Below are positions 28,512 to 39,139 of a DNA stretch of 64,000 nucleotides, in pieces. A program made the position numbers and the translations under genes. Each line of letters starts with the position of its first letter. The stretch's first letter is position 1. Location: assembly GCA_947243795.1 (NCBI GenBank), contig OX365934.1:496001-560000 (forward strand). The letters run 5' to 3'. A model generated the notes under the pieces. That model did no database searches. It saw nothing but the letters and a program-made list of their open reading frames with translations, and was not told where the DNA came from. Source of the stretch: Saccharomyces uvarum (taxonomy: Eukaryota > Ascomycota > Saccharomycetes > Saccharomycetales > Saccharomycetaceae).

Positions 28512-30179
28512 ATGGCATGCTGCACATGGTTAGAGATACGGGGCGGCTCGAGGTTGTTGATCTGCCGGGTGGTTCTCATAGCGGTGTTGTTGACGCTGCC
28601 GCTACATGTGGTTTCACAGGAGTTGGCTCAGGCCAACTCCACGACATCATATATAAGCACAGCTCCTTCCGTCACCTCGCTTTCTGAAGTTGACTCCTCC
28701 ACGTCTACTGCCGAAACAACGAGCAGCGTAAGTCTGTCGACAACAAGCATAGCCTCTGTTTCGTTCACTTCTTTCCCACAGTCGTCTTTACCCCTTACTG
28801 TTTCGTACACTTCGTCATCCTCGTCTTCATCGCAAATCACATCGTCTTCCTCATCCGCTGTATCAGATTCATCTTCGTCTAGCTTATCCTCGTCGGAGGT
28901 CTATACCATTTCCTCCTCCTTGTCGTTGCCGTCATCGTCATCGTCGGCGTCGTCGTCACCAACTACTTCGTCCATATCTTCAACAAGTTCTTCCCTGACA
29001 TCGACGACAAGATCATCTTCAGCTTCGTCCTCACCCTTCTCCATTTCCTCTTCAACATCTTCGTTTAGCCTGGAAAGTTCAAGCTCTACGTTGCCTTCTT
29101 CGACTTTGACTTCAATGTCTTTTACCTCAACTTCATCGACTTCGATATCTTCCATGTCATCTTCAACCTCATCATCACCGTCATCTTCGCCATCACCATC
29201 CTCCTCCTCCTCATCGTCTTCATCCTCGTTGTACTCATCATCGTCATCTTCATCATCTTCATCATCTTCATCATCTTCATCTTCACCTTCATCATCATCT
29301 TCATCATCTTCATCATCATCACCATCATCATCATCATCTTCATCATCATCTTCATCTTCATCTTCGTACTCCTCCACGTACTCTTCATCATCTTCATCAT
29401 CGTCGTCTTCAGATTTCTCATCATCAATTACCTCTACATCCGCTTCATCCACCATCACTCCAGCTTCACAATATTCAGATTTGAAGAAAACTATAACAAG
29501 CATCATAGAGGGCCAAACAATTCTCTCTAACTACTATACAACTATAACATATTCACCAACAGCTTCTGCGTCCTCGAAAAAAAGCGCAAACCACTCAGGC
29601 CTATCTAAAAGAAATCGCAATATTGTTATTGGTTGCGTAGTTGGCATTGGTGCTCCCCTCTTAATTATCCTACTAGTGCTGATATACATGTTTTTCATCC
29701 AGTCTAAGAAGACAGATTTCATTGATTCTGATGGTAAAGTCGTTACCGCTTATCGTAGTAACTTCTTTACAAGAGTTTGGTATTTCTTATTGGGTAAAAA
29801 ATTCGGTGAAACCGAGAAATTCAGCTCTGATTCTCCTATAGGCAACAGCAACGCTCAAACTTTTGATGACATTGATCCCGAAGACGTACTTAACAATGAT
29901 AACCCTTACACCGCTAAGCACACTAACGTCGAAGGCTACGACGACGATGATGATGATGATGAAAACTTGCCATCTGCTTTCTATAATAGAGGCACCAACG
30001 ATCAATATTCGCCTGCTAAATCTGCGACATATTCGATGTCAAATAGCAACAGTCAAGATGGTGGTGACCAAGACGACGCTGACGGAGAAATCCATCGCGT
30101 TTATGATGACAGCGAAAGCAGTATCGACGAAAACTATTATACAAGACCGAATAACGGATTAAACATTACAAACTACTAA
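28512..30179 (+). CDS. MTL1: Cell-wall stress sensor Mtl1 (Mid2-like)
   Basis: The 555-residue product matches Mtl1 (YGR023W, 551 residues), a type I plasma-membrane mechanosensor related to Mid2 that signals wall and oxidative stress to Rho1 and the Slt2 MAPK pathway. Residues about 15-35 form the signal peptide. The ectodomain (about 40-345) is almost pure Ser/Thr, including long runs of Ser around residues 230-300, and should be O-mannosylated. A membrane helix lies at about 370-393 ([20 protein letters not shown]). The cytoplasmic tail of about 160 residues is acidic, with an Asp run ([11 protein letters not shown]), as in Mid2 tails. Confidence 0.95.
   Translation: MACCTWLEIRGGSRLLICRVVLIAVLLTLPLHVVSQELAQANSTTSYISTAPSVTSLSEVDSSTSTAETTSSVSLSTTSIASVSFTSFPQSSLPLTVSYTSSSSSSSQITSSSSSAVSDSSSSSLSSSEVYTISSSLSLPSSSSSASSSPTTSSISSTSSSLTSTTRSSSASSSPFSISSSTSSFSLESSSSTLPSSTLTSMSFTSTSSTSISSMSSSTSSSPSSSPSPSSSSSSSSSSLYSSSSSSSSSSSSSSSSSPSSSSSSSSSSSPSSSSSSSSSSSSSSYSSTYSSSSSSSSSSDFSSSITSTSASSTITPASQYSDLKKTITSIIEGQTILSNYYTTITYSPTASASSKKSANHSGLSKRNRNIVIGCVVGIGAPLLIILLVLIYMFFIQSKKTDFIDSDGKVVTAYRSNFFTRVWYFLLGKKFGETEKFSSDSPIGNSNAQTFDDIDPEDVLNNDNPYTAKHTNVEGYDDDDDDDENLPSAFYNRGTNDQYSPAKSATYSMSNSNSQDGGDQDDADGEIHRVYDDSESSIDENYYTRPNNGLNITNY
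29170..29410 (+). repeat. TCA/TCT-type microsatellite coding poly-Ser in MTL1
   Basis: Tandem TCATCT- and TCATCA-type triplets, broken by a few Pro and Tyr codons, encode the Ser-rich stalk. The length of such tracts usually varies between strains. Confidence 0.85.
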
Positions 30180-30772
30180 AACAAACCCCACAAAACACAA
30201 CGAGGAAGACATTGATCTTAGTGTTCACTTTTCGCTCTACCTTTCAATTTATCGTTCTTCTTTTTTTCGTTCTATTTCTAACACTTTATGCATGCTACCT
30301 ACCAGAAGTATTTTTTCCTTTTCTGTCCCAGGATTTCAAGTTTTAATTTTTTACGACCATTAATAATGACGACAACATCATATTCACTTCCCCGTATATA
30401 TATATACCTAATATTAATAACGCATATACTTTTACAAGCTCAGAATATACAAGCCATCTTCGTTTGGAACGTTCAGTGTGACAGAAAGCGCTATGCTTTA
30501 CAGTGGACGCTACAATCCGCTTGCTGAAGAAAGATTTTATAAAACTTTTCCTTGCATTATAAAAGCAATTATATTGATTTCATTCCTCAAACGCCCTATT
30601 CAAGTGCGTAAAAACGCCATCTAATAATACGGGTGATTTTTGGATCTCACTTTCAAGAATAGAGAATAGTTATTTCATGACTCCACGTGCAGTATGCTAT
30701 TTATGTCACACGGAGAAAACGGGTGTGTTTGATATGTAGAACTATAATTTGTTCAAATTATATATTATTAAA
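30180..30772. other. Intergenic MTL1-tRNA-Asp
   Basis: The stretch holds the MTL1 3' end and flanks the left inversion breakpoint. A TA-rich run (TATATATATA) lies near 30395. I see no LTR or gene. Confidence 0.5.
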
Positions 30773-30844
30773 TCCGTGATAGTTTAATGGTCAGAATGGG
30801 CGCTTGTCGCGTGCCAGATCGGGGTTCAATTCCCCGTCGCGGAG
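30773..30844 (+). tRNA. tRNA-Asp(GUC), left border of the inverted segment
   Basis: The 72-base gene folds as a cloverleaf: acceptor TCCGTGA pairs with TCGCGGA with one G-U pair, and the discriminator is G. The D-arm contains the A box and the T-arm contains GGTTCAATTCC, the B box. The anticodon GTC is at 30806-30808. There is no intron. A run of T follows directly as the Pol III terminator. The mature region is identical to the tRNA-Asp at 37779-37850 on the other strand. Confidence 0.97.
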
Positions 30845-31294
30845 ATTTTTTTACTTTTTTCTTCTTACATTGAAAAGAATATAATATACTTCATTAAATA
30901 ATGGTGGGTGCGTACAACTAGTAAGTTCCATATTTCTAGTTATTCTCCTGATAGAAAGTTAATTTTTTTGGCAAACGCTGCTATGAATAAATAACAGTAG
31001 GAGCCAGAAACAAAAAAGCTTAGTTGCGTATAAGCATATTTACCATGAAAACTTGTACAGTACAGTTCCTTATTTATAAACATAAACTCCCAGCTCATTC
31101 TAGCCTTAACTACGCTGGCCAGAAGGTCATAGCTTAATCAACTTCCAGAGTACTCATAACAATAACAACCAGTAGCACAACGTTGAAAGACTTGAGGCTG
31201 CAAATCCTACCTAATATATCTAAAACATGATATACACGAGCATCGATATATACAAATGTTGCTTTTGAGTGTGTTTTCAAAATTCTAATTTTGC
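30845..31294. other. Intergenic tRNA-Asp-ERV1
   Basis: About 450 AT-rich bases follow the tRNA terminator and hold the ERV1 3' region. In S. cerevisiae the DNA next to ERV1 faces POP6, so this junction is specific to the inverted arrangement. No gene is seen. Confidence 0.5.
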
Positions 31295-31943
31295 TTATTC
31301 ATCCCAGCCGTCCTTCCATCTTTTTCCCCAAAAATTACAGTCGAATTTAGGCTTTCTCAGTTTAGTATTGACTTTGTTATGGGCCTCACACATCCATCTT
31401 CCAAGCTCTTCTCTTGATTCGATTTTTGGAGCGTTTTCTCTTATGTACTTTTCAAAGTCTTTAGCACACCAGTTGCAGGGATAAATATGTGAAAATATAT
31501 TTAAAAATTGTTTCATTTCACCTTTTTGTTCATCGCTAGGTTTGACAGGGTAGTTGGCGGCAGCAGCGTGTAGTAGTGTCCATGAAGATCGTCCTAGTTG
31601 CTCTACATCAGGGGGGTCAACTTTCGTGTATGTTCTTGAGCCAGGTATTAAATCCTGAGATGTAGCAGTGGCAGCCGCTGTGTTAGCTAAGGTGGCATTA
31701 GACGAAAGGTTCTTCAAGCCGTTGGTAATTTTACCGGTCACATATTGGAAATCAAGTAGAGTGTTACATGATCGGCAACTATAAAGGTTTGGTTAATATA
31801 ATGTCGCATACGGAATGAATCAGTAAATCCTGACTCGTTCTAAATGGTCGAACATACGGTTTGCCGTCTTCATCGTACATTATTTGCCTCCCACTCAACC
31901 CTTCTTGAGGTGAGTTATTGGTCATTCTATTGATTACTGTCAT
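31295..31943 (-). CDS. ERV1: Sulfhydryl oxidase Erv1 (spliced, two exons)
   Basis: Erv1 is the FAD-linked sulfhydryl oxidase of the mitochondrial intermembrane space that re-oxidises Mia40. Exon 1 is 31858-31943 (28 codons plus two bases) and exon 2 is 31295-31778. Joined they encode 189 residues, the S. cerevisiae length (YGR029W). The shuttle disulfide is CRSC, restored across the splice junction at about residues 30-33. The active-site pair is YPCNWC in the helical core, and the structural pair lies in CEAHNK...FDC. The C-terminus KRWKDGWDE is family-typical. Without splicing exon 2 alone would lack the first cysteine of the shuttle motif. Confidence 0.96.
31779..31857 (-). other. ERV1 intron
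   Basis: The 79-base intron starts GTATGT and ends TTATAG on the minus strand. The branch site is not the consensus TACTAAC; the best candidate is TATTAAC about 14 bases before the 3' splice site. The intron falls after the second base of a Pro codon, and its position and phase rejoin the frame exactly to the CRSC motif. Confidence 0.93.
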
Positions 31944-32243
31944 TAGGTCTTTTGTCTTTTACTGAACGTTAAAAGAGTTCCATCTCCTTTTTCCATCATT
32001 TGAATTTCGAGATGACTATATATGAAGAAATGGGGCGGGCATATTACTAAGCGGCTTTGAAATAGAAAAAAATATTGACATCCTCTAAATAGATTGTAAC
32101 ACAGTAATAAAAAATGTTATGTACAGAAGAATATTGCATATATATTTGATGAAGTTAGCATACTCGGTCTGGTATTTGACACGAGATAATACAGCCTTGT
32201 TTTAAATTTTTAAATTTTGGTTTTTATTTCCAGTCTTCTCACC

Positions 32244-33338
<1,095 letters not shown>

Positions 33339-33612
33339 TTAGAATATTGTTGTCCCTTTTGAACACTTTAATACTTCTCTTCTTTTTAACAACGTGTTGA
33401 AATTTCTATGCTATATGATTATTTTTAAATAGGTAAAACATAGCGATTTCGGCCTGCCGAGATGAAGGCACGCCTCACCAATGGTATAACGCATCGGTCT
33501 TGACCAAAAAGAAAAAGTAACTGTTTTGGTATGGTATATGGTCGATGTCTAGTTTTTTAAAACAGACATGTTTGACAGACTTGTTCTTTCAAGGTAAAAA
33601 AAATAAAACAAA

Positions 33613-33684
33613 CTCCGATACGGGGAGTCGAACCCCGGTCTCCACGGTGAAAGCGTGATGTGATAGCCGTTACACTATATCGGA
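33613..33684 (-). tRNA. tRNA-Glu(UUC)
   Basis: The 72-base cloverleaf reads TCCGATA at the 5' acceptor and TATCGGA at the 3' side, a perfect pair, with discriminator G. The B box is GGTTCGACTCC. The anticodon TTC is at 33649-33651 on the minus strand. There is no intron. A short T-run follows the 3' end. Confidence 0.97.
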
Positions 33685-33783
33685 TATTAATTTATAAAAA
33701 TTGATGTTAGTACTAGCTATCTAAAGCTACTCAGCTATATCCGCTATATCTCTCACAACTTGGTCAGATTTTTCTTATGCTCT

Positions 33784-34107
33784 TGTTGGAATAAGGTGAT
33801 CTTGGACATAACATTCTCGATGTCCAAATAGGTGATCTCGAACATTCTTTAATATGATATTAATTATGTTGAACTGAAACAAACATACTTAATGAAGACG
33901 AGTATAAAGGCCTATTAATTGATCAGACATTAGCATATAAGGAGATGAGTTACACTTGATAACTTATTATTAATGTTCTGAATTATGTTTGAACCATTGA
34001 GTTTCATATAACCAATCAGCGTGTGTTTTATATACCTCTCTTATATAATAAGAAAGAACTGCTTATTCTTAATGATTACTACTTACTAAACTAACTAATT
34101 ATCAACA
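33784..34107 (+). mobile_element. Solo LTR, Ty4/Tsu4-like, with target-site duplication
   Basis: This 324-base element begins TGTTGGAATA and ends ATCAACA, the terminal inverted bases of yeast copia-type LTRs. It is bordered on both sides by GCTCT, a five-base target-site duplication, so the ends are secure. No internal retrotransposon DNA follows, so it is a solo LTR left by recombination. The second half is nearly identical to the LTR at 37955. It lies about 100 bases upstream of tRNA-Glu, as expected of Pol III-targeted elements. Matching duplications suggest moderate to young age. Assignment to Ty4/Tsu4 (tau-type) is from memory of tau sequences and less certain than its being an LTR. Confidence 0.85.
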
Positions 34108-35020
34108 GCTCTGAAACTGACTTTGTTTATGTACAGGACATGTAAGCCTGTCATATAGAATCAGAGAAAGCGTTTACGAATATGAACTCCCATTCGCTAA
34201 GCTAGTTAACTCTCAAAATATACTTGCATCATCAGAACAAAATATCAATATCACGACGTTTTTAGCGCCTTTATATACAATAGCTTACGGTAGTATATTG
34301 TTGGGGCGATCTTCTCTCCATGCCAAAGGCGAGGAGGCATAGTAAGTTTCTGTTCTTAATGTACTAAAGGATGAGAAGGCAATAGTATATTTGCCCTTCT
34401 CGCTAAAATTTAGTTCTGGACATCCGTACATTTATAGACCCAGTCACCCAAAGCCTACAAATAGTTTTTGGTTCACAACGCGCGTCTCTAAAATCCAAAC
34501 ACATTGTTCAAGGAAGGGGACGCGCAACGGGCCGACTTCACTAATGTATTTCCCAAAATTCATAAAGCATTTATTGGCATTAAGATCGTCTGCAAATATT
34601 GAAATCTAACATTTTGTTACTGAAAGCCGCCAAGCCCTGTTAGTTTTAGTGTATGTACCTATAAAATTAGGAAACAGAACCAAGCAGACGAGAATGAAGT
34701 AATGACCAGAAACTCCAGATTCCAACAAGTATCAAACCCAGGGATAAGCCTGTATTAGAACCGCCCATTGCAACTAGCGAGTTACGTCGTGTGTATAGGA
34801 TCACAGACAATGAATAATATTGAATACCGCTTTATGAAGAAGTTGTGGGTAACAAAGCTACTTTTAGATACGAAAACGCATCTCAAGACTATTGGCTGCA
34901 AACGCTGTTGTATTTTTTGGACTCAAGTCATCAAATAATTCTCTCAACTTTTTTCGATAAACCTCCGATTTACTAACAATCATGTTTTTTTCCGTTTCAT
35001 TTCAGAACATTAAATAAATC
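34108..35020. other. RPS25A upstream region
   Basis: This region of about 910 bases between the solo LTR and RPS25A holds the Rap1-type site and T-rich tracts typical of ribosomal-protein promoters (for example around 34985). A short open frame on the plus strand overlaps the Rap1 site and is not credible as a gene. Confidence 0.5.
34420..34433 (+). promoter_or_regulatory. Rap1-type site in the RPS25A promoter
   Basis: ACATCCGTACATTT closely matches the ribosomal-protein version of the Rap1 consensus and lies about 590 bases upstream of the RPS25A ATG. A second partial match (CAGTCACCCA) follows at about 34441. Confidence 0.65.
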
Positions 35021-35347
35021 ATGCCTCCAAAGCAACAATTATCTAAAGCTGCCAAAGCCGCTGCCGCTCTTGCTGGTGGTAAGAAGTCTAAGAAGAAGTG
35101 GTCCAAGAAGTCCATGAAAGACAGAGCTCAACACGCTGTCATCTTAGACCAAGAAAAATACGACAGAATCTTAAAGGAAGTCCCAACTTACAGATACGTT
35201 TCTGTCTCTGTTTTGGTCGATAGATTAAAGATTGGTGGTTCTTTAGCTAGAATTGCTTTGAGACACTTGGAAAAGGAAGGTATCATCACGCCAATCTCCA
35301 AGCACTCCAAGCAAGCTATCTACACCAGAGCTACTGCTTCTGAATAA
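35021..35347 (+). CDS. RPS25A: 40S ribosomal protein eS25A
   Basis: The 108-residue, highly basic product is ribosomal protein eS25 (YGR027C in S. cerevisiae, same length). It sits in the 40S head and supports IRES and frameshift-related functions. The N-terminal tail is Lys/Ala-rich ([20 protein letters not shown]) and a winged-helix core follows ([20 protein letters not shown]). Codon use is strongly biased to optimal yeast codons, marking high expression. In this genome the gene is on the plus strand, the reverse of its orientation relative to MTL1 in S. cerevisiae. Confidence 0.96.
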   Translation: MPPKQQLSKAAKAAAALAGGKKSKKKWSKKSMKDRAQHAVILDQEKYDRILKEVPTYRYVSVSVLVDRLKIGGSLARIALRHLEKEGIITPISKHSKQAIYTRATASE

Positions 35348-35702
35348 ACAGGAAATGGGTTATATTTAATTTAAATAATCTGTATTTTCGTTAATATCTT
35401 TATGTATGTTTATTTTGCACTTTTACAATTGTATTACCAAAACATCGTTCAAGGGATGATAACCCTGTGCGGATGATGAGGGAAAGCAGTACACCTACAG
35501 TAAGAAAAACAACTGGTGAATGGGCTCTAGAAACAATACTTGCATAATTTAAATAAACCGTGTACACAGAACTGTCTACTTTTACAAAAATTTTACGTGG
35601 GTGTGGTATAGGTAAAAAAAAGAATTAAGAAGAGAGAAAAAAGAGCGAATAAATTTGATACGACTTCAGTTCATAGACACTCTAGCCCCTATTAAAAGAC
35701 TC
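35348..35702. other. Convergent 3' region RPS25A/YGR026W
   Basis: About 355 AT-rich bases hold the two 3' ends. Nothing else is seen. Confidence 0.5.
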
Positions 35703-36539
35703 TTAGGCGTATCTGGCAACCTCTTTAGTCCTCTTTTCGTGCTCCTTCATTTTCAAATAAACAAAATTCTTAATAACGTTCCACTTGCCTCTATATTGCT
35801 TAGGAACGTATTTTTCAAATTTGACAAGTAATTCCAAGACAGTCACTTGAGCGTATGGAGAAAAGTTTAATCGCAACCAATAAATACCAACATAGATGAC
35901 CAGCATAAATCCGGCCGTTCCTGTCTTGAATAATATAGTGTCCAAAGCCAAAGCTAGGATAACAAGTAATTCAGAATAAGCAAGCAGATGTAAAAATTTT
36001 TTGTCTCTAGCTGTTACAGGAATCTTTTCCTCTTTGTCAGCATTCAATTCGTACTTCATTTTCGTTAAGTGTAAGTAACTTAGAATCATGAAGGGCAGAA
36101 GCTTGTAGAACGACTTACCACCACCAAAGAACCACAAGCAGGCAATCAAAACAGCATGGAAGTTCTCGGAAGACAACAAATCACTCCATGTAGGGTTAAG
36201 TCCAACCCAGTTTTGTTGCATTGTTACGGATTCAGACATAAATACACCAATTAGTGACAAACGGTACATTATTTGTGGGCCCCAACCTAACAATTTCATG
36301 TACCATTTCTTACTTTGGATGAAGGTGTAGTTCTTGTTAACTTTTAAGAACAACCATTTCCAGGAACGATATTTGAAGAAGATCAATGCATGATAGAAAT
36401 ATGTAATGGAAAATACTAAGCCGAAAACTAAAGTCAAAACATGACCAATCTTCCAGATGAGTTTTTGCTTAGCCAACGGATCAGATGGATTCTTTTTCTT
36501 GAGATCTTTTTTCCTAACGACTTTGATAGTCTTTGCCAT
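35703..36539 (-). CDS. Multi-pass membrane protein, YGR026W family
   Basis: The 278-residue product equals YGR026W of S. cerevisiae in length. Its function is unknown to me. It starts with a very basic tail (MAKTIKVVRKKDLKKKNPSD). Hydrophobic segments follow at about 32-52, 88-105, 128-152 and 185-225, suggesting four or more membrane passes. The C-terminus is again basic (MKEHEKRTKEVARYA). It is divergent from THG1. Confidence 0.9.
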   Translation of the reverse strand: MAKTIKVVRKKDLKKKNPSDPLAKQKLIWKIGHVLTLVFGLVFSITYFYHALIFFKYRSWKWLFLKVNKNYTFIQSKKWYMKLLGWGPQIMYRLSLIGVFMSESVTMQQNWVGLNPTWSDLLSSENFHAVLIACLWFFGGGKSFYKLLPFMILSYLHLTKMKYELNADKEEKIPVTARDKKFLHLLAYSELLVILALALDTILFKTGTAGFMLVIYVGIYWLRLNFSPYAQVTVLELLVKFEKYVPKQYRGKWNVIKNFVYLKMKEHEKRTKEVARYA

Positions 36540-36909
36540 GTTTGTTTATTTTTTCTGCTTAAATATCTTGATGTTTATACCTTTTCACAGTAAAAATTTC
36601 AATTAGATGCGGCTGAGAGGATATTGATATTTTGATTGCTGGTTGATGTGTACACTTTTCAGAAAAGAAAACAACCAATTGCGTATTTTAATATTATCCA
36701 GATTAATACATTCCTGCTGAACATTTCATGGTTTTTGCTAAGTATCCCTTGTCCTCCTCCAGACGCATTTTTCGCTCTCCAATTATTTTGTTACCCGGCT
36801 TGAAATTCTTTGGTTCTTGATGATCCTCTATTGGGACCTAATCAAGCAGATATGTATACAGCTAATGGTGTTGCTGATGGCGTGCCCTAGACAAGAAGTC
36901 CCAAGTATC
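36540..36909. other. Divergent promoter region YGR026W/THG1
   Basis: About 370 bases separate the two starts. The THG1 frame is open upstream of its ATG to a TTG at 36817, but that stretch has no counterpart in S. cerevisiae and reads as leader. Confidence 0.5.
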
Positions 36910-37623
36910 ATGGCAAATTCAAAATATGGATACGTGAGGGAGTTTGAAACGCACGATGTTATTTTACCACAATGTTATATTGTGGTAAGAATAGATGGTA
37001 AAAAATTCCATGAATTTTCAAAGTTTTACGATTTTGGTAAGCCAAATGACGAAAACGCTCTCAAGTTAATGAATGCATGTGCAAAGAACCTTGTTCTTAA
37101 ATATAAAACCGATATTATATTGGCGTTTGGAGAAAGTGACGAATATTCGTTTATTTTGAAGTCAGATTCAGCATTGTTTAATAGACGAAAGGATAAGCTG
37201 TCCACTTTATTTGGTTCATTTTTCTCTTCTAATTATGTCGCTTTATGGTCCAAATTTTTTCCAGACAAACCACTCGACGTTAAGCATCTACCATACTTCG
37301 ATTCAAGGTGTGTAGCGTATCCTAATTTACAAACGATAAAGGATTATTTGTCTTGGAGGTATGTGGATACCCATATAAACAACCTTTTCAATACGACATT
37401 TTGGCAGTTGATAATAAAATGCGGGTTGACACCACAGGAATCCGAAAAGAAGCTGTGTGGAACGTTCAGTAACGATAAACAAGAAATACTGTTTTCTGAA
37501 TGTGGTATAAATTATAACAATGAGCCTGAGATGTTTAAAAAGGGTTCTTTGGTAACGAGAAAGGGAGAGGTCCTGCATATCAACGTCATTGCACAAATTA
37601 ATGAATTGTTCGAAGGCTTTTGA
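36910..37623 (+). CDS. THG1: tRNA-His guanylyltransferase Thg1
   Basis: The 237-residue enzyme adds the extra 5' guanosine (G-1) to tRNA-His by 3'-5' polymerisation, an essential step for histidyl-tRNA synthetase recognition (YGR024C, 237 residues). The metal-binding Asp lies in CYIVVRIDGKKFHEFSKFYD at about 22-41, and the catalytic FGESDEYSFI is at about 74-83. SRCVAYPN and DYLSWRYVDTHINNL follow as in the family. I chose ATG 36910 (MANSKYGYVREFE); four in-frame upstream ATGs exist but extend into non-conserved leader. It lies about 155 bases from the right-hand tRNA-Asp. Confidence 0.97.
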   Translation: MANSKYGYVREFETHDVILPQCYIVVRIDGKKFHEFSKFYDFGKPNDENALKLMNACAKNLVLKYKTDIILAFGESDEYSFILKSDSALFNRRKDKLSTLFGSFFSSNYVALWSKFFPDKPLDVKHLPYFDSRCVAYPNLQTIKDYLSWRYVDTHINNLFNTTFWQLIIKCGLTPQESEKKLCGTFSNDKQEILFSECGINYNNEPEMFKKGSLVTRKGEVLHINVIAQINELFEGF

Positions 37624-37778
37624 AATTTATATACAAAATTTATAGACCGATCATTTTTTTTGATCATAAATTAATCAATTTACTACATTATTCTGATATA
37701 GTGGAGGCGACTGATTTACACTTTGTTTAGTGATGCCCACCATCAAAAAGAATTACAACTACGTTAATCTTAAAAAAT

Positions 37779-37850
37779 CTCCGCGACGGGGAATTGAACC
37801 CCGATCTGGCACGCGACAAGCGCCCATTCTGACCATTAAACTATCACGGA
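37779..37850 (-). tRNA. tRNA-Asp(GUC), right border of the inverted segment
   Basis: The 72-base gene is identical in sequence to the tRNA-Asp at 30773-30844 but lies on the opposite strand, forming a perfect inverted repeat about 7 kb apart. The anticodon GTC is at 37815-37817 on the minus strand, and a T-run follows the 3' end. There is no intron. Short flanks on both sides also resemble those of the left copy. Confidence 0.97.
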
Positions 37851-37954
37851 TTAATAATATTGAAATAATTTCCGAGTTAGTCTAATTCTATGCTGAATTC
37901 CCGCATGTGGTACAATAGTACACGGGAGACGCAACAAACCTTTAACGATAATTT

Positions 37955-38130
37955 TGTTGGAATAGGATATGAGTTACACTTGATAACTTATTATTAATGT
38001 TCTGAATTATGTTTGAACCATTGGGTTTCATATAACCAATCAGCGTGTGTTTTATATACCTCTCTTATATAATAAGAAAGAACTGCTTATTCTTAATTAT
38101 TGCAACTTACTAAACTACTAATTATCAAAA
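37955..38130 (+). mobile_element. Ty4/Tsu4-like LTR fossil, shortened
   Basis: It begins TGTTGGAATA, and its remaining length is nearly identical to the second half of the solo LTR at 33784, in the same orientation. At 176 bases it is about half the length of that copy, so it is broken, and I see no matching target-site duplication. It starts about 105 bases upstream of the 5' end of tRNA-Asp, the usual zone for Pol III-targeted insertion. The high similarity to the other copy suggests that both come from one recently active family. Confidence 0.8.
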
Positions 38131-38371
38131 GAGTGAAATCTATAGAAACACAACTAGGCAGATACATAAGACAACATGGAATAAGTAGTGAATTAGATCG
38201 AAAGTCTACGATTTGAAAAGTGAGTTTGCTACGCCGAACTAAGACACTCTGGAGTAGTTCAAAGTGGTTGATGTTCGTTTGGACAATTTTCCATCCTGTT
38301 CTCTTCATAATACCACAGCAAAAATGGTATATACAAATGAAATTATTCTCCATGCAAAGCAACCAAAGTAC

Positions 38372-38582
38372 ATGAATGGATACGCGTAATATTGTAACAG
38401 GATCAATGAATGAAAATATATAAAATGGAAAACAGAATCATTTGTAATATTGTGCAAGATTGTTAATTACCATTTGCGGATTCCTAAATTTATGAGGAGA
38501 ATATATACTATAATCTACATATGTAGTATTATAACACTGAATGAAAATGGAATCCCAAAATTTATCACCCAAATTTACGGGT
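38372..38582 (+). mobile_element. Ty1/Ty2 delta LTR fossil (degenerate)
   Basis: Several blocks in the right order resemble the distal part of a Ty1/Ty2 delta LTR: AGGATCAATGAATGAAAATA, GCGGATTCCTAAATTTATGA, GGAGAATATATACTATA and AATGGAATCCCAAAATTTAT. The beginning is missing or unrecognisable, and many substitutions are present, so it is an old fragment. The boundaries are approximate. Confidence 0.75.
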
Positions 38583-39100
38583 CACTAGAATCAAAAGAAA
38601 CAGATCGTACCTATAGAATATTTAGCAAAGCCTTTTACGTCTATTGCTCTCTTTTAGATTAATATCCTGACTTGAACCGCTTCTGCAATCTCCATTAACT
38701 ACGATGTAGATTTTTTATTCAAGATACTAAAATCGCAGAATTTGTAGTTTAACAAAGCGACTCCACGTACGTGTATGAATTGATACAAGCTACAATCCTT
38801 TATTGAGTGTATTTTAGCATGATAGTATCAAGACTCCGTATTGCGATTCAGAAATGTTGAATACCCTAATTTTTGCTGTCACTTCATTTTTCTTGACACG
38901 TAAAAGGTGACCAAGCGCGCCTGAAAAAAAAATTTGCATCTTCATAAGAAACCGAAATTTCTCAAAGAAAGAATACTTTATCCACATCCAAAAATTCTTA
39001 CTAAAGTTATTCTTACTCATTTCTCCATCATTTAAAGTCAATGGGAAGCAGTGATTGCCTAAGGAAACAGATCGTGCCGTGGATTGGCTTCCCCATCAAC
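38583..39100. other. Intergenic before snR46
   Basis: This AT-rich stretch lies between the delta fossil and the snoRNA. A seven-pair stem (39043-39049 with 39086-39092, GGGAAGC/GCTTCCC) stands out near its right end. I see no gene. Confidence 0.45.
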
Positions 39101-39115
39101 ATAGAGTAAGAATAG

Positions 39116-39137
39116 GCTGTTAGGTAGGAACCTAGCG
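39116..39137 (+). other. AGNN-loop hairpin, candidate Rnt1 processing signal
   Basis: Eight pairs (39117-39124 with 39129-39136, including two G-U pairs) are capped by the tetraloop AGGA at 39125-39128. AGNN tetraloops are the recognition mark of yeast RNase III (Rnt1), which cuts leaders of many independently transcribed snoRNAs about 14-16 pairs from the loop. It lies just upstream of, or at the 5' end of, the snR46 region. Confidence 0.5.
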
Positions 39138-39139
39138 AT

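Noticed and set aside
28901-29506. Antisense open frame of about 200 residues, almost all Asp and Glu, inside MTL1
   Set aside because: It is the complement of the TCATCT-type Ser repeat. Repetitive triplets keep all frames open, and no independent start or signal is seen.
34391-34609. Plus-strand open frame in the RPS25A promoter
   Set aside because: It overlaps the Rap1-type site and has no similarity to known proteins.
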